DNA from: Thalassoglobus polymorphus
GTDB lineage: Bacteria > Planctomycetota > Planctomycetia > Planctomycetales > Planctomycetaceae
Assembly: GCF_007744255.1 (NCBI RefSeq)
Contig: NZ_CP036267.1
Coordinates: 1,533,541-1,597,540, forward strand
Length of the DNA stretch: 64,000 nucleotides
Direction: 5' to 3'
The number at the start of each line of letters is the position of its first letter. Within the stretch, counting starts at the first letter, position 1. This document shows positions 15,727 through 26,126 of this stretch, one piece after another. Under the pieces are notes generated by a model. It was not told where the DNA came from. It did not search any database and saw nothing but the letters and a program-made list of their open reading frames with translations. The position numbers and the translations under genes were made by a program.

Positions 15727-17084
15727 CCTCCTCGATTCTTCAGCCATTCTTCGGCAATCGCAATGGCGGGAAGCTCCTTCAACGCTCGCTCCAACTGTTC
15801 GCGCATTGTTGCAGGTCGTGTGTGCGTGTACGTCGCTGTCATGCCGAGCGGATTCGAACGTGATGTGGCATTCGTTGAATGTCCCATCAGTTCATTGCGA
15901 ATGAGCGGATCGACCCGTCGCTCTTGCAGTGTCGTGGCGAACATGTGACGGAGCATCTTCGGACTGGTGAAGCCCTTCAGATCAGCCTTGTTACAAATCT
16001 GAATGAAGCTGGTACGGAGATAATCCGATTTGACCAAGCCGATATCGCGCCAGATGGTCTGACACACCTGTTGCCGCTGAACCCGTGAAAGCTGCTTCTC
16101 CAATTGAGCCTCTCTCTGATTGACACGTGACTGGAGCACTTTCTCCAATGCGTCGATTGAACTTCCTGCAAGGGCTGGCTGTTGTGACATTGTAAAACGT
16201 CGTCTCTGAAACAATGTTCCCGATTGACGATTGAGTGTACTCGACGCGATGACTCGATAAAGCACCGGATGGAGCGGTATCATTCGTTCCCGCCGAGTCT
16301 TCACCTGCCAACCGAGCTGAGGTCGGTTGCGAATAACGATTGCCCGCAGTTCCTCGTGGATGTCATCGGGCCAGAGAAGGTGGGACAGTTCTCCCGGCCG
16401 CAGTCCGGTCAGCATCAGTGTTACAAAGATTGGAAACTGCCAATCGTCTGCTGCCAACAGAAACAGCCTCTCTTGCTCGGCATCGAACAATTCGATGGGC
16501 TTTGAGTCTTCTGTCGGGATCTTATCGAGCTGCAAAGCCTTGAATGGATTGTCCGCATAGGGAGGGAGATGACGCCGCTGGGCTGCGAAATGAAACATCG
16601 AGCGGCAGACCTCAAGAATGTATCGCAGCCCTTTATCTCGCAGTGGTCGCTTATCAGAATTTGGATGGCCATTTGGTGAAACGCTGATGCTCCTCAAATG
16701 CTTGACGAACTGCTCCGCATGTTCCACACGAAACTGACCAGTCGAACCAGGCACTCGGGAACCATTCACGAATGCAATTAGATGGTTCGTCGCACTGCGG
16801 TAACGAGCGATGGTTTTCAAAGATGATCTCGCCACCGTCTCATGGTGGTCTAGCCACCGCTCCTGGAGTTCCGCAATTTTGATTGACTGAAACGAAGAGG
16901 AGACGGGTGCACCGTTCTCGAGTTGTGAATTGATCTCAGCTGCGTGGCGACGAGCTTCGTCGAGGTCCGAACCGATTCGCGGACGGTGTCGTTGCCCCTG
17001 ATCGTAGTACGTGAGATACCAGACTTTTCCACGCCGGTCGCCACGCACACGACCGACGCGGAATGATTTCGATTGCTTGACCAT
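15723..17084 (-). CDS. Tyrosine recombinase/integrase, island-end integrase candidate
   Basis: 453 residues. An N-terminal arm-type region (GKVWYLTYYDQGQRHRPRIG at about 19-38) is followed by a core-binding domain and a catalytic domain. The catalytic domain has R229 (TGLRPGE), a basic turn VKTRRERMIPL, K376-x-x-R379 (KMLR) instead of HxxR, H402 (LMGHS) and Y419 (ATYTH). It is the integrase nearest the tRNA-Ser gene, the usual place for an element integrase that uses the tRNA 3' end. It converges on the 14245 gene; their stop codons overlap as TTAG (15723-15726). The two share unusual features, so they are probably paralogues. Confidence 0.88.
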   Translation of the reverse strand: MVKQSKSFRVGRVRGDRRGKVWYLTYYDQGQRHRPRIGSDLDEARRHAAEINSQLENGAPVSSSFQSIKIAELQERWLDHHETVARSSLKTIARYRSATNHLIAFVNGSRVPGSTGQFRVEHAEQFVKHLRSISVSPNGHPNSDKRPLRDKGLRYILEVCRSMFHFAAQRRHLPPYADNPFKALQLDKIPTEDSKPIELFDAEQERLFLLAADDWQFPIFVTLMLTGLRPGELSHLLWPDDIHEELRAIVIRNRPQLGWQVKTRRERMIPLHPVLYRVIASSTLNRQSGTLFQRRRFTMSQQPALAGSSIDALEKVLQSRVNQREAQLEKQLSRVQRQQVCQTIWRDIGLVKSDYLRTSFIQICNKADLKGFTSPKMLRHMFATTLQERRVDPLIRNELMGHSTNATSRSNPLGMTATYTHTRPATMREQLERALKELPAIAIAEEWLKNRGG

Positions 17085-17641
17085 AGGCGTACCTTTCTTG
17101 AGATTTAATTGGGGGACATATTGGATCTAGCGGCAATGACTTGGTGTGCCGTCATTAAACGCGCCTGTCCCGCAGAGATTTGTGAAACGGTTGTCCTGCT
17201 CGTGGAATTACCGACCGGTCATTCGAAAGATATGCGCTTCGCATGACAAACCTTTCCGCAAAGGAGGCCTCGCAAAGTCGCTTTATCAATGCGGCGTTCG
17301 CATTGTCAGCCGCAATCTGTGCATGCTGCAGTCCAGCCCCGACAGAAAACCCTCTCAAAAATGCTGGTTTCAATCTTGAATCGTCCTGACTCAGATCGCC
17401 AAAAAAGCCCGTAAAAATTCAACGAAGCGACCGCATCAGAAGGGGGGGAGCGGAGGCTCAGGAAATCGTTGCAATAGCGATCACAAGCTGTCGAAGAGAG
17501 AGGCGAGTCTGACGTCGCCAGAGCCTCGTAACACCTTCAGGAAAACGCAACGTGAACGGTCACCAAAGGACGGAGCGGAGAACATTTCTGCCACAAAACG
17601 CCACAAATTCCGCCACAAACGTCGAGAATTGACCAGCCCGG
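17085..17641. other. Gene-free stretch between integrase and tRNA-Ser
   Basis: 557 bases with no convincing gene. It lies upstream of the leftward integrase and downstream of the tRNA terminator, where an attachment-site remnant would be expected. I see no copy of the tRNA 3' end here. A single GCGATCAC near 17474 resembles half of the recombinase box but is not repeated. Confidence 0.5.
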
Positions 17642-17687
17642 AAAAAAGCAAATGCCTGCATACCAATCACTTATGGCATGCAGGCAT
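17642..17687 (-). terminator. Rho-independent terminator of tRNA-Ser
   Basis: Perfect 10-bp arms ATGCCTGCAT/ATGCAGGCAT (17652-17661 and 17678-17687), with three more pairs inside after one mismatch. On the minus strand they are followed by TTGCTTTTTT. The stem begins 10 bases after the tRNA 3' end. Confidence 0.9.
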
Positions 17688-17696
17688 GTTGTAGAG

Positions 17697-17781
17697 CGGA
17701 GAGAGGGGGATTCGAACCCCCGGTGAGTTTCCCCACACTGGTTTTCGAAACCAGCACAATCGGCCACTCTGTCACCTCTCC
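17697..17781 (-). tRNA. tRNA-Ser(CGA)
   Basis: 85 nt on the minus strand. The acceptor stem is GGAGAGG/TCTCTCC with one G-T pair, and the discriminator is G, as in serine tRNAs. The anticodon stem CTGGT/ACCAG encloses loop TTCGAAA with anticodon CGA. A long variable arm (class II) and T-arm GGGGG-TTCGAAT-CCCCC follow. No CCA is encoded. Its 3' end faces the island on the left. Confidence 0.95.
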
Positions 17782-18637
17782 GTGCGACGCAAAATAGAGA
17801 GTTTGAGAGGGAGCGTCAAATGTTCGCATTTGAAGAGTTGGTCGGGAGGGCGAGAAGCAGGCTCGGAAACGCCGATAATGCCTGTCTTTCCGGTGATTTT
17901 CGAGGTTAGCTGTGATCGGAGAGTCTGTTGGTCGCCACGCTTTGGGCAGGCTCGCAGCAGCATTAATTCAGCGGCGCTCAATAAAACATTTTACGGCTCG
18001 GGGGCAGTTGAGAATTCGAATGTCAGGATTCAATGCTCTTGACGACAAAATGCTCGCTCGGATTCCCGGGAAACTGTTTCTGTAGCAACTGGTTTCTTCA
18101 ATTGAACTGCGGCTGTCCACTTCCCGATTTGGCGTTCGGGAAGTGACTCGTCGTAAACAGCAATTTCACTCGTGAAACTCGCTTGCATGGAGGCACGGTT
18201 GAGCAAGCTGCTCTAAGTTGGGCGAGATCGGAGAGTATTCACTTTTGAATCTTGAGGAGCGCGGGCCAACTTCGCAATGCCAGCGAAGGGAGGGGCAGCA
18301 AAGCACGGAAGAGGATTCCGCGGTGAAAAGAGAGGGATGCAACATCGAATGTTGATCTGTTGGGGGGCGAAGGCAATAAAGAGGTGATTCAGTGGTTGAC
18401 ATCAAACGGCACTGATCAATTTTCCGATGGAATTCCAATGCAAGGCCGATCGACATGCTTGGAGTCCTTCCCCGAACAGGGACAATTCTTTATCGTGGCG
18501 AGACAAACTTAGATTTTGAAAACAGAGCCTCACGCAGAATCGTCTACGTTTGGCTTGTGCGCAATAAACCAAAGAAGGCGTCTCGAGCGATCATCGAAAT
18601 AATCGTCTTCGAAAGAAAGTTTTGCAGGAACAAAAAA
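17782..18637. other. Intergenic region between tRNA-Ser and lpdA
   Basis: About 850 bases without a convincing gene. The frame of lpdA is open from 18455 but lacks an SD or domain before 18638. A small stem GAGCA/TGCTC occurs near 18201-18213. Nothing else stands out. Confidence 0.5.
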
Positions 18638-20062
18638 ATGGCAAACGAACCGACTCATGCGGAACTGGTCGTCATCGGTGGTGGTCCCGGAGGATATCCG
18701 GCAGCTTTTGAAGCAGCCGATCAGGGAATGGATGTTGTACTCATTGACCAGGACCCGAGGTTGGGGGGAGTCTGCTTGAATCGTGGGTGTATTCCTTCGA
18801 AGGCATTGCTGCATCTCGCTAAACTGATCCATGAAGCAGAAGAGTCGAAAGATTGGGGAATCACATTTTGCGAACCGGTTATCGATCTGGATAAGGTCAG
18901 AGAATTCAAAGATTCCGTTGTGGGAAAATTGACCGGCGGAATCAAACAGCTCTGCGACGCTCGAGGAGTGACATTGGTTCAAGCCCGTGGCGAACTCGTG
19001 GATTCCTCGACCGTGAAGCTCACTAAGGAAGATGGTTCCAGCAGCACGATGACTTTTGAGCACTGCATCGTCGCGGTTGGATCGCGGCCGACGCTTCCAA
19101 AGTTTTTGGATATCGGCGATGACCGGGTAATGACATCGACGGAAGCACTGAACCTCCCGGACATTCCAGAGCGACTTTTGGTGATCGGTGGAGGTTACAT
19201 CGGATTGGAGATGGGGTCTGTTTACTCAGCTTTGGGGTCGAAAGTCTCAGTCGTCGAGATGATGCCCGACATTCTCATGGGGGCTGATCGTGATCTCGTT
19301 CGACCATTGCGGAAACGACTCGATAGTCAATTCGAAGCGATTTACACGAACACAAAGCTGAACTCAATTCAAGCAACCAGTGACGGGATTGTTGCCGAAC
19401 TGGAAGGGGAGGGTGTTGACTCTCCGCAGACGTTTGATCGCGTGTTGGTTTCCGTCGGTCGCTTGCCGAATGGTCATGGAGTCGGCATCGAAAACACAAA
19501 AGCCAAAGTCACAGAACGGGGCTTTATCGAAGTCGACCGAAACATGCGGACCGCCGACCCGAAAATTCTGGCAGTTGGTGACGTTGCTGGCGAACCGATG
19601 CTTGCACATAAAGCGACTCGGGAAGCCAAGGTCGCTGTCGAAACGTTACGGGGTGAACCGGCCATGTTCGACAACATCGCCATTCCGGCTGTTGTCTTTA
19701 CAGACCCGGAAGTTGCCTGGTGTGGCCTGACCGAAACGGAGGCGAAAGAACGTGGGCAAAAAGTGAATGTTGTTCGCTTCCCATGGGCAGCCTCTGGACG
19801 GGCTCAAACCATTGGTCGAACTGAAGGATTGACGAAAATGCTTGTCGATCCGGAAACCGAACGCATCTTAGGCGTCGGAATTGTCGGTCCCGGAGCAGGG
19901 GAACTTATCGCTGAGGGAGTGCTCGCTGTCGAAACGGCAGCTGTTGCCAGGGATCTCGCAGAAAGTATCCATGCTCACCCGACTCTCTCCGAAACCATAA
20001 TGGAGTCGGCTGAGGCCAGCTTTGCTCAAGCAACACATGTTTATCGCCCGAAGCGAAAGTGA
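18638..20062 (+). CDS. lpdA: Dihydrolipoyl dehydrogenase (E3)
   Basis: 474 residues from ATG 18638 (AGGA 8 bases upstream); the frame is open 183 bases further but those codons precede the conserved start. The enzyme reoxidises dihydrolipoamide with NAD+ in the pyruvate and 2-oxoglutarate dehydrogenase complexes and the glycine cleavage system. Visible are the FAD-binding GGGPGG at 14-19, the redox disulfide C46-LNRG-C51, a second [10 protein letters not shown] nucleotide-binding loop, the FAD-contact [15 protein letters not shown], and the C-terminal H445-A-H447-PTLSE with catalytic His-Glu. Length is standard. No E1 or E2 gene adjoins it; the next gene, csrA, is convergent. Confidence 0.95.
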   Translation: MANEPTHAELVVIGGGPGGYPAAFEAADQGMDVVLIDQDPRLGGVCLNRGCIPSKALLHLAKLIHEAEESKDWGITFCEPVIDLDKVREFKDSVVGKLTGGIKQLCDARGVTLVQARGELVDSSTVKLTKEDGSSSTMTFEHCIVAVGSRPTLPKFLDIGDDRVMTSTEALNLPDIPERLLVIGGGYIGLEMGSVYSALGSKVSVVEMMPDILMGADRDLVRPLRKRLDSQFEAIYTNTKLNSIQATSDGIVAELEGEGVDSPQTFDRVLVSVGRLPNGHGVGIENTKAKVTERGFIEVDRNMRTADPKILAVGDVAGEPMLAHKATREAKVAVETLRGEPAMFDNIAIPAVVFTDPEVAWCGLTETEAKERGQKVNVVRFPWAASGRAQTIGRTEGLTKMLVDPETERILGVGIVGPGAGELIAEGVLAVETAAVARDLAESIHAHPTLSETIMESAEASFAQATHVYRPKRK

Positions 20063-20212
20063 TCGAATCGGTCATCCTCGAAGCATAACGAGTTTCGGGC
20101 GCAACATTGATGAAGAGTCATGTTGTTCCCGAATAAGTGCAGGCACTCAAGGTGGTTTGCTCTACGGTGACCCCCAAGCAGAACGTGAATACCACTTCGA
20201 GAAATGTTGTCG

Positions 20213-20461
20213 TTACGCAAGTGCACTCATGTTGGAATGTGAATCGGTTTGCGAACGACGTCGAAATTTTTCATCCCGAACTGGAGCACCGTTTGTCTGC
20301 TGCTGTTCGATTTGTTCAGCGACCTCGGCTCGGAGTATTCGCATGATTTTGGGAGCGTCGATGCAAAGTTTGACTCGGTTTCCAGAAATCTCAGAGACTT
20401 TAATGAAGATGTCGTCTCCGATGTGGATTGCTTCTCCAGGCTTTCTAGTTAGAACTAACAC
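20213..20461 (-). CDS. csrA: Carbon storage regulator CsrA
   Basis: 82 residues from GTG 20461, with SD AGGAGA 6 bases upstream. CsrA is a small dimeric RNA-binding protein that binds GGA motifs in mRNA leaders and changes translation or stability. The N-terminal core MLVLTRKPGEAIHIGDDIFI and the RVKLCIDAP strand are typical; the C-terminus is about 20 residues longer than the shortest homologues and rich in Q, R and S. It is convergent with lpdA. In many bacteria csrA lies near flagellar genes; here it stands alone. Confidence 0.95.
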   Translation of the reverse strand: MLVLTRKPGEAIHIGDDIFIKVSEISGNRVKLCIDAPKIMRILRAEVAEQIEQQQTNGAPVRDEKFRRRSQTDSHSNMSALA

Positions 20462-21315
20462 AACTTCTCTCCTTAGAATAGGTAGGAGCTAATCCGAATA
20501 CTTGAGGATGATTTCTCAGGCTTTGAGCAAATTCTTCCTGACAGTTTGTTTCCGAACAGGCTCCAAAGGTTTTCACCTTTTGGTTAATAACTGTTGAGTG
20601 CCGACTCCGCCGACAGATTTTTGCTCAACAAGTTGTTCTCGCAATCTATAGAGACTTTAGCAAAACATGGGCCGAAGGCAAATTTTTATAAAGAATACAA
20701 ACACCAGAAATCCACTCAAGTTTCGACATGAGATGGTTTTTCATGCCGTTTTATCATGAATGATAATTTTTTTGTCAGGCTGAGGATTTTAAGATGTCTC
20801 GTCGATTGAACCAACTTGGTTGCTGAGCCTCCAGAATGGTCGTTTTTTGTTCAGGATTTGATCGCTGCAATCTGCAGCATGTTTCATCAAAACTGCAATA
20901 ATGAGCTGTTTTGAAGCACAGCATCGATTCTGAACTGCAATTCTGACAGCCATTTTGTCAAACTGGCGGTGACGCCCCTGTGCCAAACTGGCAGTGCCAG
21001 TTTACGTCGCATGCTTTGCAAGTGCTTTTGGTAATATGAGTTACGTCAAAAATTGGGGACTTCAAATTCTTGGCGCGCTGTTTGCCTATTCCTGATACCA
21101 GTCGTCAATCGGACGTTTGTATCAAGCTCTCTGAGTACAGTGTGAATACACTCTTTGGGTAAACCGCAAATTGGGTAAGCCAAGAAGGTTGCTGGAATCA
21201 AACCTGCTCGCCACATGAGAGAATTTGGGGGGCATATCAAGACCCTAAGCCTCCAGCCACACACTCAGTCAAACATCACACAAATCAACGAAACCACAGT
21301 TTTGGAGAGAATCAC
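20462..21315. other. Long control region between csrA and dnaK
   Basis: 854 bases between divergent csrA and dnaK, with no convincing gene. It holds an imperfect stem CCAAAGGT/ACCTTTTGG near 20558-20582, an A/T-rich hairpin TTATCAT/ATGATAA with a T7 tail at 20750-20772, and a 19-bp palindrome at 20985-21003. No CIRCE (GAGTGCTAA-type) or HAIR (CTTGAGT-N7-ACTCAAG) element was found. Confidence 0.6.
20985..21003. promoter_or_regulatory. 19-bp perfect palindrome, candidate operator upstream of dnaK
   Basis: AAACTGGCA-G-TGCCAGTTT, 9-bp arms with one central base. A third copy of the half-site, AAACTGGC, lies 25 bp upstream at 20960-20967, about 2.5 helical turns. It is 313 bp before the dnaK start. 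It has the look of a repressor operator but the protein is unknown. Confidence 0.5.
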
Positions 21316-23223
<1,908 letters not shown>

Positions 23224-23354
23224 TTTAGAGCAAATCCAATGCTGGTCTTAACGTTCCGCCTCGCGACGAGCAGTCTATGAAGTCACGAAAGTGCTTTTCA
23301 TGGGCACGACTCACATTGGAAGTGTTTTAGCGTAGCGAATATTCGCTCTCACTG

Positions 23355-23388
23355 ACGGCTGTGAACTTCGAGTTCACAGCCGTTTTTT
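23355..23388 (+). terminator. Rho-independent terminator of dnaK
   Basis: 13-bp perfect arms ACGGCTGTGAACT/AGTTCACAGCCGT with loop TCG, followed by T6. It lies 132 bases after the dnaK stop. Confidence 0.95.
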
Positions 23389-23538
23389 ATTTCGGGAGCA
23401 GGTGAAACTCCCGATTGAAATCTTGACGGAACTGTACTCACATGCGTTACGCACAGTGGAGGTCATGGAATACAATGGGAAGGAATGCAAGGAGTGATGC
23501 GTCTCGATTTGCAGTCATCTCGCTGGCAGTAAAATTCT

Positions 23539-24255
23539 CTAATTCAGCCGTGTGACTTTGACATCATCAACCCAGGCAGATTTCCCGACTGCTAATCGCA
23601 ACCGACTTTTCGTCAGGTGTCCAATTCCATTAGATTGGAATTTTCCAACGAATTTCTCGTCGATGGTTACCGACATCACATCGCCTTGAATGCTGACTTT
23701 CAACTGGTGCCACTGATTCGCTTTCAGGTCAACTTTGAAATACTTCGACTTCTTGTTGATGTCTCTCTTTTCGTCTTCAGAAAGTTGATTGGCGAGACGG
23801 CGCTCTCGATTTTTTAAATCCATTCGACCTGTCTTTAAGTCAACGATTTCGACTCGATTTGGTCGAATGCGTGTCATGCAAATATGCCCAGCATGAACGG
23901 ACTTCTCTTTCATGTCGGCAATGTTGATTCCGAGATCATCGTTTTTTCCCAGCTTGAATCGTAGTTCAATCGTGGCATCCTTGAAGGCGACTTCATGAGT
24001 CACGGAGACACCGTGGTCTGCGACGTCGGCTCGCGTGATGTGCATCGCTCCATCGACGAGATCAACTTGTTTGACTCCCTTCGCCCGACTTTTGCTGTTC
24101 GTCCCCCAGCCATTTCCGACCTGCTCAAGTTGATCATCGGTTTCAGTCCGTTCGAAATGATCTTCCAGAATCACTTCTCCATGTGCATCGACAGCGAAGA
24201 GACTCGCAGGGAGAAAGAAGAGTGCCACGCCTGCGAGTGAAAAGAAAAGTTTCAT
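23539..24255 (-). CDS. Secreted beta-sandwich-like protein
   Basis: 238 residues from ATG 24255. The frame is open to 24303, but the shorter start puts a signal peptide (MKLFFSLAGVALFFLPASLF) at the N-terminus; the SD is weak. The mature part has the pattern of a concanavalin/jelly-roll domain as in planctomycete DUF1080 and glycoside-hydrolase-16-like proteins: ILEDHFERTE, NGWGTNSKS, ATIELRFKLG, and WVDDVKVTRLN at the end. No catalytic residues can be assigned. It may bind or process a polysaccharide outside the cytoplasm. It stands alone. Confidence 0.6.
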   Translation of the reverse strand: MKLFFSLAGVALFFLPASLFAVDAHGEVILEDHFERTETDDQLEQVGNGWGTNSKSRAKGVKQVDLVDGAMHITRADVADHGVSVTHEVAFKDATIELRFKLGKNDDLGINIADMKEKSVHAGHICMTRIRPNRVEIVDLKTGRMDLKNRERRLANQLSEDEKRDINKKSKYFKVDLKANQWHQLKVSIQGDVMSVTIDEKFVGKFQSNGIGHLTKSRLRLAVGKSAWVDDVKVTRLN

Positions 24256-24581
24256 CTTTGCGGACTTTCGTAAAGGGTGATTCAAACAAAACAAGTTCAT
24301 CAAGGTACGATCTCAGATGAGAGTGTCAATCAAGAGGGCAGAATGAGGGACCTGTTTCACGTCGCGTGGTTCGCTTCTTATTCAATCAGCCGCTGGTCAA
24401 CCTCCGATGAATTCTCGCGCGGCAGGAGACAGTCTGCATCAAGCGTGCTCCAAGTGTGCACCGATTATCGGAATTATGATTTCCGATGTGTGTCGCAACG
24501 CATTACATTGAGTTGCTACAATTTCCATCGAAAACCGCCCCCATCTTGTATGACCTTTACTCCGTATAAAAAGGCAAGTCC

Positions 24582-25982
24582 ATGAACTCGTCCCCTGAAG
24601 TTTCTCGCCGTCAGTTTCTTGCGACCTCGACCAGTGCCGCGCTGGCAACTTCACTCGCTCCCAAATTTGCTCAGGCTGCTGAAGGTTCGGGAAATTTGCA
24701 TGTTGGGACATTTCGCTTTGACGTCACCCCACCGATGGGGCACTCGCTGTGTGGCGGATGGATCAAGCCTGTGATGGCTGTGGATGATCCGCTGGAAGCC
24801 ATCGGGTACGTTCTACTCGGTGCTGGCAAACCGATTGTTGTTTGCGTTGTTGATTGGACCGGTCTGTTAAATTCAGCTCACATTCAATGGCGACAAGCAC
24901 TCGCCGATGCTGCAGGGACAACGATCGACCGAGTCACCGTTCACTGCGTGCATCAACACAATGCCCCCTTCGCCTGTTTGGATTCCGAAGAGATCATTCT
25001 CGAACAGGGAGACCTTCCGCATATCGTCGAGCTTGATTTCTACCGCAAGTGCCTCGACGCGGGGCGAAAGGCGGTCAAAAAAGCCCTCACTCAAACGACA
25101 CCTGTCACCCATGTTGCCAGTGGACAAGCTGCGGTTCAAAAAGTCGCCGGGAATCGCCGGCTCATCGGGCTCAATGGAAAAGTCTTAACGCAACGTGGCA
25201 GCAGTTCGAAGAGTCCCGCTCATCAACAGTTCCCTGAAGGGCTCATCGACCCGATGCTGAAAACGGTCGCTTTCTACAATGGAGACAAAAAAATTGTCGC
25301 CAGCCATTACTACGCCTGCCACCCCATGAGTTACTACGGAGATGGTCGCGTCAGTTCGGACTTCTGTGGACTGGCTCGAAAAGAAAAGCAGAAACAAGAA
25401 CCGGATTGCACTCACCTTTACTTCAACGGCTGTGGAGGAAACATTGGAGCCGGGAAGTACAACAACGGTTCGCACGAAATGCGGCCGATTCTGACAAAAC
25501 GCATGTTGGACGGGATGATGGGAGCGGAGAAAGAACTCCAGTTACAGCCAATCGAAAGCGTGAAATGGGAGACCGAAGATATTCTGCCGCCGCTCAACCC
25601 TCTGTTCAACGAAGAAGTATTAATGAAGCAGATTTCCGACAAAAAACAACGTGTCGTCAATCGAAACCGCCCGTCCTACACAGTCGCATTCATTCGGCGG
25701 ATTCACGCTCAAAAGCCGATCACGCTGAGCTCGCTGCATGTGAATGATGTCTCGCTGTTGCACCTGCCATCAGAGAGTTTCATCGAGTACCAGTTGCGAG
25801 CACAAGCGAGTGCACCGAATCGTTTTGTTGCGTGTGCCGCGTACGGAGACGGCGGTCCCTGGTACATTCCGACGGCCGACGCTTATCCCCAAGGCGGGTA
25901 CGCTGTCAGCGTAGCCTGGTGTGCTCCTGAAATGGATCAAGTGCTCTCTGGCGGAATCCAAAGCTTGCTGTCTCGGGCGTAA
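24582..25982 (+). CDS. Secreted neutral/alkaline ceramidase-like protein (Tat signal)
   Basis: 466 residues. The N-terminus has a twin-arginine signal (SRRQFLATSTSAALATSLAP). The next part matches the N-terminal domain of neutral ceramidase-type hydrolases: GTFRFDVTPPMGHSLCGGW, then VTVHCVHQHNAP, which holds His ligands typical of the zinc site, and later HYYACHPMSYYGD. Full ceramidases are about 650-700 residues with a C-terminal Ig-like domain; this protein lacks it, as do many planctomycete members. The natural substrate is unknown. A related gene starts 145 bases after its stop, so they may be one unit. Confidence 0.75.
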   Translation: MNSSPEVSRRQFLATSTSAALATSLAPKFAQAAEGSGNLHVGTFRFDVTPPMGHSLCGGWIKPVMAVDDPLEAIGYVLLGAGKPIVVCVVDWTGLLNSAHIQWRQALADAAGTTIDRVTVHCVHQHNAPFACLDSEEIILEQGDLPHIVELDFYRKCLDAGRKAVKKALTQTTPVTHVASGQAAVQKVAGNRRLIGLNGKVLTQRGSSSKSPAHQQFPEGLIDPMLKTVAFYNGDKKIVASHYYACHPMSYYGDGRVSSDFCGLARKEKQKQEPDCTHLYFNGCGGNIGAGKYNNGSHEMRPILTKRMLDGMMGAEKELQLQPIESVKWETEDILPPLNPLFNEEVLMKQISDKKQRVVNRNRPSYTVAFIRRIHAQKPITLSSLHVNDVSLLHLPSESFIEYQLRAQASAPNRFVACAAYGDGGPWYIPTADAYPQGGYAVSVAWCAPEMDQVLSGGIQSLLSRA

Positions 25983-26126
25983 GCGATCCGCTGGGAGTGA
26001 AGCTGTTGCTCAATGCTGTTTCTCAATAACTTCAAGTGTTTTCATCAAGGCAGGGGGCTGACCAATGTTGATTGGTCGCGAGACCTTTTCCTGCATTCTT
26101 ACATGAGTTGACCGGAGCGATCATCA

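Noticed and set aside
20096-20132. Imperfect hairpin between lpdA and csrA
   Set aside because: Two mismatches in the stem and no T-run; possible bidirectional stop but not convincing.
21046-21264. 72-aa ORF antisense in the dnaK upstream region
   Set aside because: No SD, unusual composition, and it covers the likely dnaK control region.
23226-23290. Possible degenerate family B repeat after dnaK
   Set aside because: Only AGAGCA and a CCTCG stretch match; too weak to count as a copy.
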